Assembly: GCA_018136815.1 (NCBI GenBank)
Contig: CM030936.1
Location: forward strand, 1,524,569-1,588,568
Direction: 5' to 3'
Source of the DNA: Isochrysis galbana
Lineage: Eukaryota > Haptophyta > Isochrysidales > Isochrysidaceae
DNA: 64,000 nucleotides
Part shown: positions 20,306 to 31,000 of the stretch, in pieces
Numbering within the stretch: position 1 is the first letter of the stretch
How the letters are laid out: every line of letters starts with the position of its first letter
Notes under the pieces: generated by a model
The model's input: the letters and a program-made list of their open reading frames with translations, nothing else
The model's database searches: none
Told to the model about the DNA's origin: nothing
Made by a program: the position numbers and the translations under genes

Positions 20306-23253
20306 CTATGCGGAGTTTTCCGCCCTGCTGCCGCTCCGCCCCCAGTTGATAGCAGTGCCCAATTTCGACTTCTTTTTGGAGTCGATAACGGGCTCTGACG
20401 TCGGCTGCGATGGCACCTCCGCCTCCTGGATGGGAGCAAAGGAGGCGAGCGTCTCCATATTGAAGCCGCCAGCGAGGAGCAATTTTGGCCCATCGTCGTC
20501 CGCTTCTGCACCGAAAGCCCCTTGATTCTGAGAGAGCAGGGGGGGGGGGGGGGGGGGAGCGAAGGGCGGTAAGCAAGCGCCAGTTCGACATGAATAGGCA
20601 TCCAGCAAAGTGATGCAAGGCGTGGACCTCGCATAGCGAATACTACTACTACTATTAGTTTTCGAGCATCGAGCATCGACACCACACTAGACATGTCTTG
20701 GGCGCGGGCGAAAACTGGCCCGGGAAGGGGATGAACGAAGCCGCCGTCCCGCGCAGCCACCAATCATATCGAGAGTGACTCGCCACCCGACTTCAAATCC
20801 GCGCCTTATCCTAAAGCCGTCAGCAAGGGGGGAGGCCGCACCTTCTGCGCGAGATCATACACCCGATGCATTACGTCGCGTTGCTTGAGAAGCCGGTTCT
20901 CGTCCTCCAACTCGATCACACGCTGTCTCAACCACTCAAGTTCAGTTTGGGGCTCATCCGTCTCGACCAGGAAGGACTGAGGGACCAGCCCAATCTTGCC
21001 GCGGCATTCGCCATACCACCAGCCCTCGGGCGCAGGCTTCTTCGTGAAGACGAATACGGTGTCGCCGCCAATGAAGGCGATCTCCTTGGGGTCTTCCGGC
21101 TCGAAGTCGGCCACGGCCTCCATCGGCGTACGGCCGAGCGGGTCGTCCGCCTTTTTCTCCTGCCGCAAGCACGGGGCCGGCGGTAGGAGCCGTGAGCAGT
21201 CGCGCGCGGTAGACAGGTGGGACACAAGTCGCGCACGCGGCACGCACCTTCGCCTTCGCCGAGCCCTGCCGCTCGAGTTCGGCCTGGGCCATCCGGTCCT
21301 TTAGCGCCTGGTCCTTGCGGTCATTTTCGCGCTGCAGCAGCCTCATCTCGTCCATGAGCGCCTGGACCTCGGCGTGCAACTGCGCTTTGTCGCCCTCCAC
21401 TGCCGCAAGGGCTGTCTCGAAGTCCGACATGGCGGAGCGCGCCGCCTCAAGCTCCTCAGCGAGGCGTGCCGCCTTTGGCCGCGCGTTGGTGCGTGCGTCC
21501 GCGTTGGACATGACCTGCACCGTGATGGCGGCGGCGCGCTGCGCGAAGCGTAGTGTGTTGATCGCCTCCTCAAGATTCTCCTTTTCGCACCGGACGGTAA
21601 CGACGATGGCGCACTTGCAATTGCCGCCAAGCGAGTCCTGCAAGATGCGCGTGAGCTTAGAGTCGCGGTAGGGCACGCGCGACGCGCCCTTCGAGGCGAG
21701 GACTGAGACGACGGCGGAGAGGGCCAGGAGGGAGATGTTGATGCGCTTGGCCTCCTCCTTGCGCACAGCGAGAGAGGAGGGGCCGGTATCAACGGCTGCC
21801 GACTTCTTGCTCGACTCCATGCCGGCGAGATCGCAGAGGGTGAGCCGGCCAAAGGTCTGGCCGTCGTCGCCCACAACGTGCAAAGCGACGATGCCATGCC
21901 CGCGCGACGAGCGCGGATTCATCTGCATCGCCGCCACCACGCGGTTCGTATCGCCCTTCGCAATATGAGCCATGACCTCCTTGGCGTCCTTGGCGGGAGC
22001 GAGAGTGAGGCCATCGGGGACGCACGCTTTGCCGCCCGTATTCAGGTTGACCTCACGGAGGGGCAGATTCTGCCCCTTCTCCTTGCCGTACTCGGGGCAG
22101 AGCATGTCGTTGATCGAGTCGTTGTAAACCTCGATGTACGACACCTTGATCTGTTGGCCTGACTTGATGCCGGCAAAGAGCTGCTTGCACGCACGCGGGA
22201 TGATGCCGTGCTCCTCGCCTAGCTCCTTGTCCAGGTTTGCCTTGGCCTTCTCGCCGCCTAACATGGTGTACGTCTTGCCCGAGCCTGTCTGCCCATAAGC
22301 CAGCATCGTCGAATTGAAGCCCTGCAGCACCCGCTCGACGAGCGGCGCGGCCGTCGCCTCGTACACGTCCTTTTGCGTTGAGGAATCGCCAAAGACGCCA
22401 TTCATCGTGAAGCCCAGATTCTTGACGGTCAGCGCACTGGGCGGCTTGAGAACGACTGTATGGGGCGGCAGGGCCATGCTGAAATGAGGATGCGGCACGT
22501 CGGCACAGCTGCAGGATGTGCGCACAGAGGGCGGTGACTCTATAGCCTGCTTCAACGTGCCTCCATCTGTGGCATCATTTCCCTCTGTGACCTCCTTTCG
22601 GGCCAAGTGAGGGAGGGGATTGCCCACTTAGTTCCGCTCCCTCTGCTTCTTCTTCCTCACCCCCCCCCCTCTTCCCCTTGTTCTGTCCCTCTGCGCACGC
22701 GAGAGCGTCCTCAAGCGCATGTCGCCCCTGTCTTCTCCATGGACAGCCCTATGCGCACATTGTCCACGCCTCTCTTCCCGACTCCCTCTGCCCGTAAGCC
22801 CCTGCCTTCCTACCCTCAACCAGCCCCCCTTCTCACCCTTCGTGAGCCCTCCACCTAGGTCTAGCCTCTCCCCGCAGCTCCTCCGTTCCCCAGCTCTTAC
22901 TCCTCTGAGGTCTTTCCTCGTCTTCCTTTACGCGGCCCAGCTAATCAACCCTCCCTTGCCGGCGATATGGCATCCTCGCCCGCCACCGCCTCCTGCTCAC
23001 GCGCGCCCATGCGGCCCCGACACCCTCTCCACCTCGCACCTTCTTCTGCCTTCCTCCAGCCCCCCGTCTCACACTTCTCTCGCATCCCTCTGCCCGCAGC
23101 CTCTCGGGGCCTCAACCCCCCCCCCCCCCCGCCCCCCCCCGCCCCCCTGCCCCCCCTCCCCGCCTTTCCTCTTGGGTCTTCCCTTCCCCTCCCTGTCTCT
23201 CACCCTCCTCCGAGACGTTCCTCACGCGGGAGTAGACAGCGATGGACTCCGAC
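20306..23253 (-). CDS. Divergent kinesin motor protein with C-terminal SH3 domain
   Basis: Exons on the minus strand: a first exon near 23253-23227 (SIAVYSRV beta-strand, donor GTGAGG), a motor exon to 21248 starting near 22478, 21159-20842, and 20527-20306. The last three join at phase 0 with consensus sites (AAG/GTGCG, GGCAG/GAG, AAG/GTGCG, TCTCAG/AAT). The motor has the P-loop GQTGSGKTYTM, switch I NPRSSRGHG and switch II DLAGME. These depart from the usual SSRSH and DLAGSE, and INISLLALSAVV replaces INKSLLALGNVI. A coiled coil follows, then an SH3 domain (ADFEPEDPKEIAFIGGD...GWWYGE...GLVPQSFLVE), a second short coiled coil and a tail. It would move on microtubules and bind Pro-rich partners. 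At least one further 5' exon, covering the missing start of the motor, has not been placed. The class cannot be assigned. Confidence 0.8.
22640..23220. other. Probable 5' intron of the kinesin gene, C-rich
   Basis: Pyrimidine-rich sequence with C runs at about 22658-22667 and 23116-23155. Long plus-strand frames are Pro/Ser-rich artefacts. An unplaced kinesin exon for the early motor core should lie here. Confidence 0.45.
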
Positions 23254-23453
23254 ATGCCGCCGGCCGCCAGCGGAGCGTGCGCGCCACTCGGAGCCGCCGC
23301 ACGATCTGAGGAGCGAGGCGGAAGAGGCAGGTGGGCCGGTGGGGAGGCCGTATCAGAGGGAGAGAAGGGGAGAGAGAAGCTCTCCCCGCAGCTCACCTTG
23401 TGCGGAGGAGAGAAGCAAGGGAAAACGAGGAGAGACAGGGCAGGGCGGCAGAG

Positions 23454-23457
<4 letters not shown>

Positions 23458-23531
<74 letters not shown>

Positions 23532-23540
23532 GAGAAAGAC
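23458..23540. repeat. GA microsatellite upstream of kinesin
   Basis: A nearly uninterrupted GA array of about 75 bp, continuing as imperfect GA/AGA sequence to about 23630. It lies about 200 bp upstream of the first kinesin exon, on its coding strand as CT. Confidence 0.9.
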
Positions 23541-24028
23541 CGAAAATAGAGAAGAGAGGACAAGAGAGAAAATAGATAGAAGAGACAGAGATACTTCATC
23601 TCCAGAGAGAGAGGACAGAGAAAGAGCATGAAAAGAAAGAGGAGGTTGTGGCGGCGAGAACCAGGAAGAGCAGGCGAGGGTACATATAAGGTGAAAGACG
23701 GGACTTTCGAGAAGAACAAACCTGTCCAAGACCAGCAGATGCCGACTCTGCACGCGAGGCCAGCGGAGCCCCCCCCTCCCCCTCCCCCTCCCCCTCCTCC
23801 CCCCACCCTCAGCAGCCGCGGACGTTTCAGTTCCAGTCTCCGATTCTCTGTCAGCTGAAACTGATACACTAATGGCACTGTTACTTAAGGTGGTCCGTGC
23901 ATGAGAGGGCCCACCACCGGTATAACGTGGACAAAGGATCGTGCTCCGCTGGCGGGAGAGGGGAGGAGGAACAGCGACACTGAGACCGACAGACCACTGG
24001 CTGACTGCGAGGAGGAGGAGGGGAGGGG

Positions 24029-24677
24029 ATGGAGGAAGCGGCGGACGCAGGGGCAGATACCCGTGGCGGTGATGTGCACTCGCCAGAGCCGTCGCGCCAT
24101 TCAACAGTGGTCACAGGGGAGGATGCTGGTGACATGATTGCGGCTGACGTCCGCAGCAGAGACGGCGTCGTCCGGCGAGCAGCACGATGGGTGTGGAACG
24201 CCCTATCTCCCAAGGCAGAGCTCGAGCGGGGTGCAAGGAGGAGGACCAGCACCTCGTCGTCCGACTTCGGTTCGCCTGGTGGATGTGGTGGGTTGCGCCA
24301 GTCCCTCAAGCGTGTGCGGGAGCCCCCCCCCACCCCCACCCCCTCTACCGCCGCCGCCGCAAGGGAGGGAAGTAGCAGACCGGGCCTATGTAGTGCATGC
24401 CCAGGTGCTGTTCGCGTGGCTGCGGGGAACTTTTTCCTGTCCAACCTGCGGCGCCAAGGATTGTCTGCAGCCAGGCACAGAGTCACGCGTCTGGGGAAGC
24501 TACGGCATGGTCCTCAACGTTGTCTGCGAAGAGTGTGAAGGCGAGCTTCAGTTCCGGGGCGGCAACTCCCTCGTGGCTCGTGGCGGCACAGCCTGCAGAA
24601 GTGGAGCTGCGGTGCACACCTTGTGCGCGAGGGCCGTGCACCGCAAGTACACGCATAGAATTAGAGGTTTTTCTTAA
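24029..24677 (+). CDS. Zinc-finger-like ORF of the TTAA element
   Basis: The coding signal starts near 24029 (acidic, Ser/Thr-rich, basic VRRAARWVW block) and changes frame near 24330-24370, probably through an intron or indel. It then reads HAQVLFAWLRGTFSCPTCGA, VWGSYGMVLNVVCEECEGEL and stops at 24677. The CxxC...CxxC pair resembles the N-terminal zinc motif of several transposon proteins. Function unproven. Confidence 0.45.
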
Positions 24678-24753
24678 GAGGCTTCTTGCTATATAGTTGA
24701 GTGACAATGCAACGGGCCTCTTACACAATCCACACCACCTCAACGCACACATT

Positions 24754-25386
24754 TTAACATTTGCGTGCTCGCTTCGCATAAGACAGAAACCCCTTCCGTG
24801 ACACCCCGTAAAGAGCATCGAGCTCAGATGCCACACAACCTGTGTGCTTGCGTGCGTCGCCCTTCTCTGCGGCCCCCAGCTCCTTGGCGATGGCCCAGTA
24901 CATGAAGTACTTCTTCTCCTTAGCACTCCGGCCCACATTCTGTGGCTCACTGAACGGTTCAGTGGTGAAGCAGTCGCACTCCGTGAAGCCGAACTTCTCT
25001 GAGCCGATGAGATGGATGCCCCTCAGCCACTCCTTCGTGCAACACACCTTCTTCCCGGCTGCTGTGGCCGCCTGCACCGCTTCCTCTACCCCTGCCACCT
25101 TCGCATCGCACAGAGGGCACAGCCAGTGCCGCTGCTCGTCTCCGTCGACCACGACATCGACGCACAGCACGTAGAACTCTTCCTGGGAGGGGAGGTGGGT
25201 CTGGGGGGTTGACTCCTCCCCGCCCCCCTCGTCCTCAGAGATGCTGCCGCGCTGGCCGAGGCCGCCTGGGTCATACCCAGTCCCATACAGGACCATCCTG
25301 AGCCCCAGCACCTGCCACACCCTCCCAGCGGCCACGCCCGCACCCGCCGATTTCGCGTAATACCGGTGGTGGGCCCTCTCATGCAC
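24754..25386 (-). CDS. Hypothetical ORF of the TTAA element
   Basis: This 210-residue frame starts within the right TIR. It contains the block FYVLCVDVVVDGDEQRHWLCPLCDAKV, with a CPLC motif, and a C-terminal region YFMYWAIAKELGAAEKGDAR rich in Lys/Arg. No family is recognised. The start inside the TIR is unusual for a transposase gene, and the true start may be at an internal Met. Convergent orientation with the other ORF suggests that the element carries two proteins or captured sequence. Confidence 0.45.
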   Translation of the reverse strand: MHERAHHRYYAKSAGAGVAAGRVWQVLGLRMVLYGTGYDPGGLGQRGSISEDEGGGEESTPQTHLPSQEEFYVLCVDVVVDGDEQRHWLCPLCDAKVAGVEEAVQAATAAGKKVCCTKEWLRGIHLIGSEKFGFTECDCFTTEPFSEPQNVGRSAKEKKYFMYWAIAKELGAAEKGDARKHTGCVASELDALYGVSRKGFLSYAKRARKC

Positions 25387-25652
25387 GGACCACCTTAATA
25401 TATACTTTTATAGTGAAATGTAGGCCGATCGGGCTGCCGCTACAAGTATATAGGTATAGGTGGTAAAAAAAATTGTCGAACGCGAACCCAACTCAAACGT
25501 TTTGACCGTTTGAACATTGTCCACTTGAGAAGTACCTACTCCTCCCTTGACACCCGAAGTGAACACTGTCAAAAACCAAAAACCCTGAAAATTTTCCTCG
25601 CGCCGTGTACGTGTAAACGCGGCGCTCAACCATCAACCAAGCGACACAACTA

Positions 25653-25770
25653 GGGCGGTCAAACAGGACTTTTTAAGTACTGATATTTGGGGGGGTCGAC
25701 ATTTTTGACCGTGAGCGGAAAGCCCCGACGAAAGCGGCTCGGAGGGTCTCCCCGCCTTTTCAGAATCCTC
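25653..25770 (+). mobile_element. Solo or decayed end of the TA-flanked TIR element
   Basis: The first 15 bases equal the 10819 terminus and TA precedes it. Similarity fades after about 100 bp. No partner end within the window. Confidence 0.6.
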
Positions 25771-26303
25771 GTCCGAAAAGACGGTGCGAAGTCCCGTCGG
25801 ACCCCCCCCCTTGCACACGCTCTGGCGGCTCACACGAGCCGAACTGGACGTCACTCCCACTGAGAGATGTGTTTCTTTACTCTAAAAGGTGCCTACACAC
25901 CTATTAAATTAGGGGTCCGACGCCCCATATTGCCTATAAAGCAAATTTCAAACCCTGGTGCCCCAGCGATGACGTCCGCGCATGCGCATGCACATGCGCA
26001 CCACACACAGCTCGCAGCTCGCACACGGTCCATTCGGCTGTCACAGGATGCTCCTTGACTGTCCCGACCCTCGCCCCGCAGGCAGGATTCGCCCGGGCTC
26101 GCGATTGACGAGGAGCTGGAGCACCAGGACGCCATGGCGCTCGATGCTGCTCGCTGGTCGACAAAAGTTTGTTGGCCGCTGGCGGGACAGGTGCGCTGCC
26201 GATCGCGCCCGCTCTGGCGCAGGTCGACCAAGCCCGTACCTACAATGCCTTTGGCGCCCCAAACGTCAGGTTCCCGACTCGTCTTTCGACGCTGTGCGGC
26301 AGG

Positions 26304-26354
26304 GAGAACACCTGCCGCCAATGTTCAACCAGAGCATCGGCGGCAGGTGTTCTC
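26304..26354. repeat. Perfect 16-bp inverted repeat with 19-nt spacer
   Basis: The arm GAGAACACCTGCCGCC (26304-26319) is complementary to GGCGGCAGGTGTTCTC (26339-26354). The transcript of either strand would fold into a strong stem-loop. It lies in no recognised gene. Confidence 0.85.
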
Positions 26355-26539
26355 TCTATGTTTTCGTCGGCTCCTCGGATTTTCACGTGCATCATAGGGC
26401 TGGTAGCAATCTAGAAATGTAATTTAAAGCTAGCCTGCAGCGTGCTCTGCGACGGCGCGACGCGCGCGGCCGATCAGTACTGTGGAATTGATAGCTTTTT
26501 GTTTGACGTCTAAAGGGAGAATTTTTCTCCGCACGGAGG

Positions 26540-27676
26540 GCTCGAAAATTATTGGGGGTGGAGCTCTCGCTCCGCCCACCCCCCACCCCCTTCTCCGCGC
26601 GCTCTCTCCCCTCTCCTGCGGCACGCGCGATGGCGCGCCTGCGGCAGGCCTGCAGCTGCCCCTGGCGACCCCTGGAGGCTCTTGGAGGCCAGCTCTGGGG
26701 GCAGAGGAGGCTGGGGCTGGGCCCTTGGCCTCCCCTGCCTCTCCCTCGCTGGCGCTCCTGAGCCTCTGGGGCCCCCAATCTGCACCTGTCTGCCTGTCGA
26801 CCAGGGGGGAGGGGGGGGGGTTGGAGCGATGGGCTGGCCACGAGGGGTCTAACGAATCTTCCACCCACTTGGGCGAGTGCCCGAGGGTAGTCAAGATATT
26901 CGAGACGCTCGACAATCTGGCAAGGTACACTCCCCGTAATGGTAGAAGCAGGGAAGAGGTAATCGTAGATAACCTCTTCATGCACCCAGAGGGGAAAGCA
27001 CCGCGATCGCTCACAATACTCTACACTCTAGCATGGAGATATATCTTAACAGACTTCTACAGGATACATTACGACGGCATTGAATTCTCGGAGAAATCAG
27101 TGTTGATAAGAACGATAGACAGGTACACGACACTAACTAAGCAAGGCACTACTATTTGCGAATACGACAGACTCGGCTAGGACCGCCCAAGCAGGCATGG
27201 GCAGACAGCCGAAGAAAAGGATCGACATGAACGATATATACCCTTTGTTCACACTAGGTGCAAGAGGAAAGCTAGAACCAAGTCTAGAGCTGCAAACCTT
27301 GACCACCTCGATGGGGGTGGCATATATAATTGCCGAGGGACCCGTACCAGAACAAATCTGAGACGAGATACACCTCGTTTGGACATAAACCCACCGAGAC
27401 ACAATAGCGACAAACAAGCGCGAGAAAGACGAGCAAGCCCGTGACCCGACAAGCACAAGATGACAATTGACCAACAACAGGCCTGCCCGGAACCCGCGCT
27501 TTGAACCAGGCTCGTGGTAGCGCACCCGAGCCGAACCCCGGATACCGAAGACAAAGGAATGAAGGGGGGAAGGGGAGGAGGTGGAGGAAAGGGAAGTTAA
27601 GGGCGGTGGCGGCAGGGATGGGGAAATACCCTAGTCTAGTAGGTGTGTAGCCCGGAATCTTCAGATGTTTTTTTTA
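26540..27676 (+). mobile_element. LINE copy fragment (ORF2 3' end and UTR)
   Basis: The frame ending at 27180 reproduces the ORF2 C-terminal block (STHLGECPRVVKIFETLDNL, then TLAWRYILTDFYRIHYDGIE) of the intact LINE. Sequence at 27195-27300 continues the last ORF2 residues out of frame. The 3' end is GGAATCTTCAGATG plus a T run at about 27667-27674. The GC-rich part at about 26540-26850 resembles LINE 5' regions, so this is probably an internally deleted copy. Confidence 0.75.
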
Positions 27677-28050
27677 AGAGTAGGCAAGTGATGGCGAAAA
27701 TAAAAAAGGTCGAAGTTGACAAATGCAAATGTGACAACACCAACATAAGTCGAGCTAACATGCAACATGAAGATGAAAGGAAGGAGACGCAGCCCTCTCC
27801 ACGTGGAAAAAGGCATTTTGAAGCTCTAGCTAGTGCGACACCGTGTCCCTTGTTTGGCGTGACGCGAACTGGTTGGTCAAGGCCCCCAAGCTAGTTCCAG
27901 AGCGTGTTGAGCTCTCGCTGCCTCACTTCTGATCGGATGCGGCGGCGTCACTACCCCAGAGCTCACCAGTTTCGACCGCCGGCGGGGAGGGAGGAATCGT
28001 GCGACCGCCGCAACCCCACGGCGAACTCACTACCCACTGATTCACCCGGC
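27677..28050. other. Intergenic downstream of pyruvate kinase
   Basis: AT-rich at first, then GC-rich. No gene is seen. It should hold the pyruvate kinase 3' UTR and polyadenylation region. No canonical signal is obvious. Confidence 0.4.
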
Positions 28051-31000
28051 TCAAGCGACGACAATCATACGGAAGCTAGAGAGGGAGAGTGTGCCGGACT
28101 TGGAGCCGTGAGCGAGGATGACGGAGTCGCCCTTCTTGAGGATTCCGTGCTGTTTTGCGGCCTTGATCGCGTGGACAAAGCGCATGTCCTCATCGTGTGC
28201 CTTGGGCTCGTGCGGGTAGAAGTAGGGCATGCAGCCGCGGTTCAAGTTGACAGCGGCGCCGACGTGCGAGTCCGAGGCGAGCACCATAATGGGGCAGCGC
28301 GGCTTGTTCATCGAGATGAGGCGGGCTGACTCACCAGTGTTCGTGAGGGTGATGATGAGGCTGGCAGAATTGGAGTTGGCTGCCTCGACGACGGCCGCGG
28401 CAGTGGCCTCCGGGCCGGCAAGCGGGTACTTAGCGCAGAGCCGGATGTCGGAGACGAGCTGCTTATAGAAGATTGCCGCCTCTGCCTCCTTGCAGACACT
28501 AGCCATCATGGTGACCGCTTCGAGCGGGTACGAGCCTTTGGCGGTCTCGCCCGAAAGCATCACGCAGTCGGCGCCATCGACGACGGCGTTGGCCACATCG
28601 GACGCCTCGGCGCGCGTCGGACGCGGGTTGTTGGTCATCGACTCGAGCATCTGAGTCGCGCAGATAACCGGCTTACCCGCCACGTTGCACTTGGCGATCA
28701 TCATCTTCTGCGCGAGGAAGACCTTCTCCGATGGGATCTCAATGCCCAGGTCGCCACGCGCAACCATCACACCGTCCGTCTCAGCAAGGATGGCATCGAA
28801 GTTTCGCACGCCCTCGTGGTTCTCGATCTTGGAGACAATGCGAATGCGCTTGCCGATGACCGGGTCGGCCGCCACAAGGCACGCGCGCACGTCGCGCACA
28901 TCCTGCGCCTTGCGGATGAAGGATGCGAAGATCATGTCGACATTCTGCTCTACGGCGAAGGCTAGGTCAGCCTTGTCCTTTTGCGAGAGTGCAGGCAGGT
29001 CGACGTCCACCTCGGGCAGGTTGCAACCCTTCTTCGAGCCGAGCAGGCCCGAGTTGACCACCTCGCACTCCAGAGTGCCAGCGCCCGCGTCGATCGACAC
29101 GCACTTGAGTGCGATGAGGCCGTCGTCGACAAAGATAATGCCGCCGATCGACATCACCTTGGGCAGATTCTTGTAGTCCATGTAGATGAGGGAGGCGGAG
29201 CACTCGTCCTTCTTGGCCTCGTCGGTCGTAACGGTGAGCCGGGTGCCCTTCTCGAGCATCACGTTCTCGTTGCCGACCGTCATGCCAGTGCGGATCTCGG
29301 GGCCCTTGGTGTCAAGCGCGATGGAGAGGATCCGGCCGTCAAGCGGGTCTTGCTCAACGGACTTGCGCGCGTTGGCGATGACCTCGCCGTGGTACTCGTA
29401 CGAGCCATGTGAGAAGTTCATGCGCACGATGTTCATGCCGGCCTCGCGAAGCTTGGTGATCATCTCCACCGATTTGGTCTTGGGGCCGATGGTGCAGATG
29501 ATACCGGTAGCGCGTCGTGACGACGGCGATGAATAGATGTCGAGCTTGCATCGGTGCTCGAACGAGGTGGACGAGTCCTGCGCGACGGTCTGCATGTCGA
29601 TGTGATTCGAGTTGGCGCTCAGGTCGGGGCCGAGCAGCTTGGGTTTGGTGACAGCGTAGGCGTCGGTAAAGTCGCACAGCTCGAGCAGCTCCGGCGGGAT
29701 AGAGTAGACGTCGGGGCGCTCTTCCTTGACGCCGACGGTAATCATGCGGTAGTTGGTGAGCGAAGAGACGCCCGAGTGCATGCCGTAGGCAAGGATGACA
29801 GGGTCGCCCTCGCGCACCAGCCCATTCTTGACGGCCACCCTGATGGCGAAGTTGAGGCGCTGCTCGATGTCGTTGCCCGCCTCGGGCTTGGGGTGCGGGT
29901 AGTGGAAGGGTAGCGTGGAGCGGTGCAGGTGCAGTGCCGCACCGATGTGCGCGTCGCGGCACACGACCATAATTGGGCAGATGGGCCGATACTTGGAGAT
30001 GAGGCGCGCGGAGGTGCCGGTGGTGGTAAGGGTGATGATGAGTTTGATCTTGTGCGCCTGCGACGCGTCAACAACTGCCGAGGCGACAGACTCGTTCATT
30101 GAGAGCGGCCGCGGGATGGTTTTCTTCATCTGCTCCGTCTTCTTCTTGATAAAGGTGGCCGCCTCCGCCTCACGGCAGATCTGCGCCATGATCGTGACGG
30201 CCTCGAGCGGGTACGAGCCTTTGGCGGTCTCGCCCGAAAGCATCACGCAGTCGGCGCCATCAAGGATGGCGTTGGCCACATCGGACGCCTCGGCGCGCGT
30301 CGGACGCGGGTTGTTGGTCATCGACTCGAGCATCTGAGTCGCGCAGATAACCGGCTTACCCGCCACGTTGCACTTGGCGATCATCATCTTCTGCGCGAGG
30401 AAGACCTTCTCCGATGGGATCTCAATGCCCAGGTCGCCACGCGCAACCATCACACCGTCCGTCTCAGCAAGGATGGCATCGAAGTTTCGCACGCCCTCGT
30501 GGTTCTCGATCTTGGAGACAATGCGAATGCGCTTGCCGATGACCGGGTCGGCCGCCACAAGGCACGCGCGCACGTCGCGCACATCCTGCGCCTTGCGGAT
30601 GAAGGATGCGAAGATCATGTCGACATTCTGCTCTACGGCGAAGGCTAGGTCAGCCTTGTCCTTTTGCGAGAGTGCAGGCAGGTCGACGTCCACCTCGGGC
30701 AGGTTGCAACCCTTCTTCGAGCCGAGCAGGCCCGAGTTGACCACCTCGCACTCCAGAGTGCCAGCGCCCGCGTCGATCGACACGCACTTGAGTGCGATGA
30801 GGCCGTCGTCGACAAAGATAATGCCGCCGATCGACATCACCTTGGGCAGATTCTTGTAGTCCATGTAGATGAGGGAGGCGGAGCACTCGTCCTTCTTGGC
30901 CTCGTCGGTCGTAACGGTGAGCCGGGTGCCTTTCTCGAGCATCACGTTCTCGTTGCCGACCGTCATGCCAGTGCGGATCTCGGGGCCCTTGGTGTCAAGC

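Larger units (their letters stand above)
23889..25394. mobile_element. DNA transposon with about 39-bp TIRs and TTAA flanks
   Basis: The left end, GGTGGTCCGTGCATGAGAGG onward from 23889, is repeated as a reverse complement ending at 25394. About 35 bases match perfectly and a few more with mismatches. TTAA stands at both sides (23885-23888 and 25395-25398). TTAA duplications occur in piggyBac and Kolobok superfamilies. The interior has two convergent coding-like regions: a plus-strand part with CPTCGAKDCLQPG...VVCEECEGE (a four-Cys zinc-binding pattern) and a minus-strand frame at 24754-25386. No DDE core is seen, so it may be non-autonomous or internally deleted. Confidence 0.75.
25399..26480. 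other. Intergenic, includes a single end of the GGGCGGTCAAAC element
   Basis: At 25653, directly after TA, GGGCGGTCAAACAGG begins and the similarity to the 10819 terminus continues to about 25770 (TTTTTGACCGTG block). No matching right end was found. A 16-bp perfect inverted repeat lies at 26304-26354. Short frames on both strands are not convincing genes. Confidence 0.55.

Noticed and set aside
28685..30859. Pair of identical 163-residue plus-strand frames
   Set aside because: They are antisense shadows of the duplicated pyruvate kinase catalytic cores.
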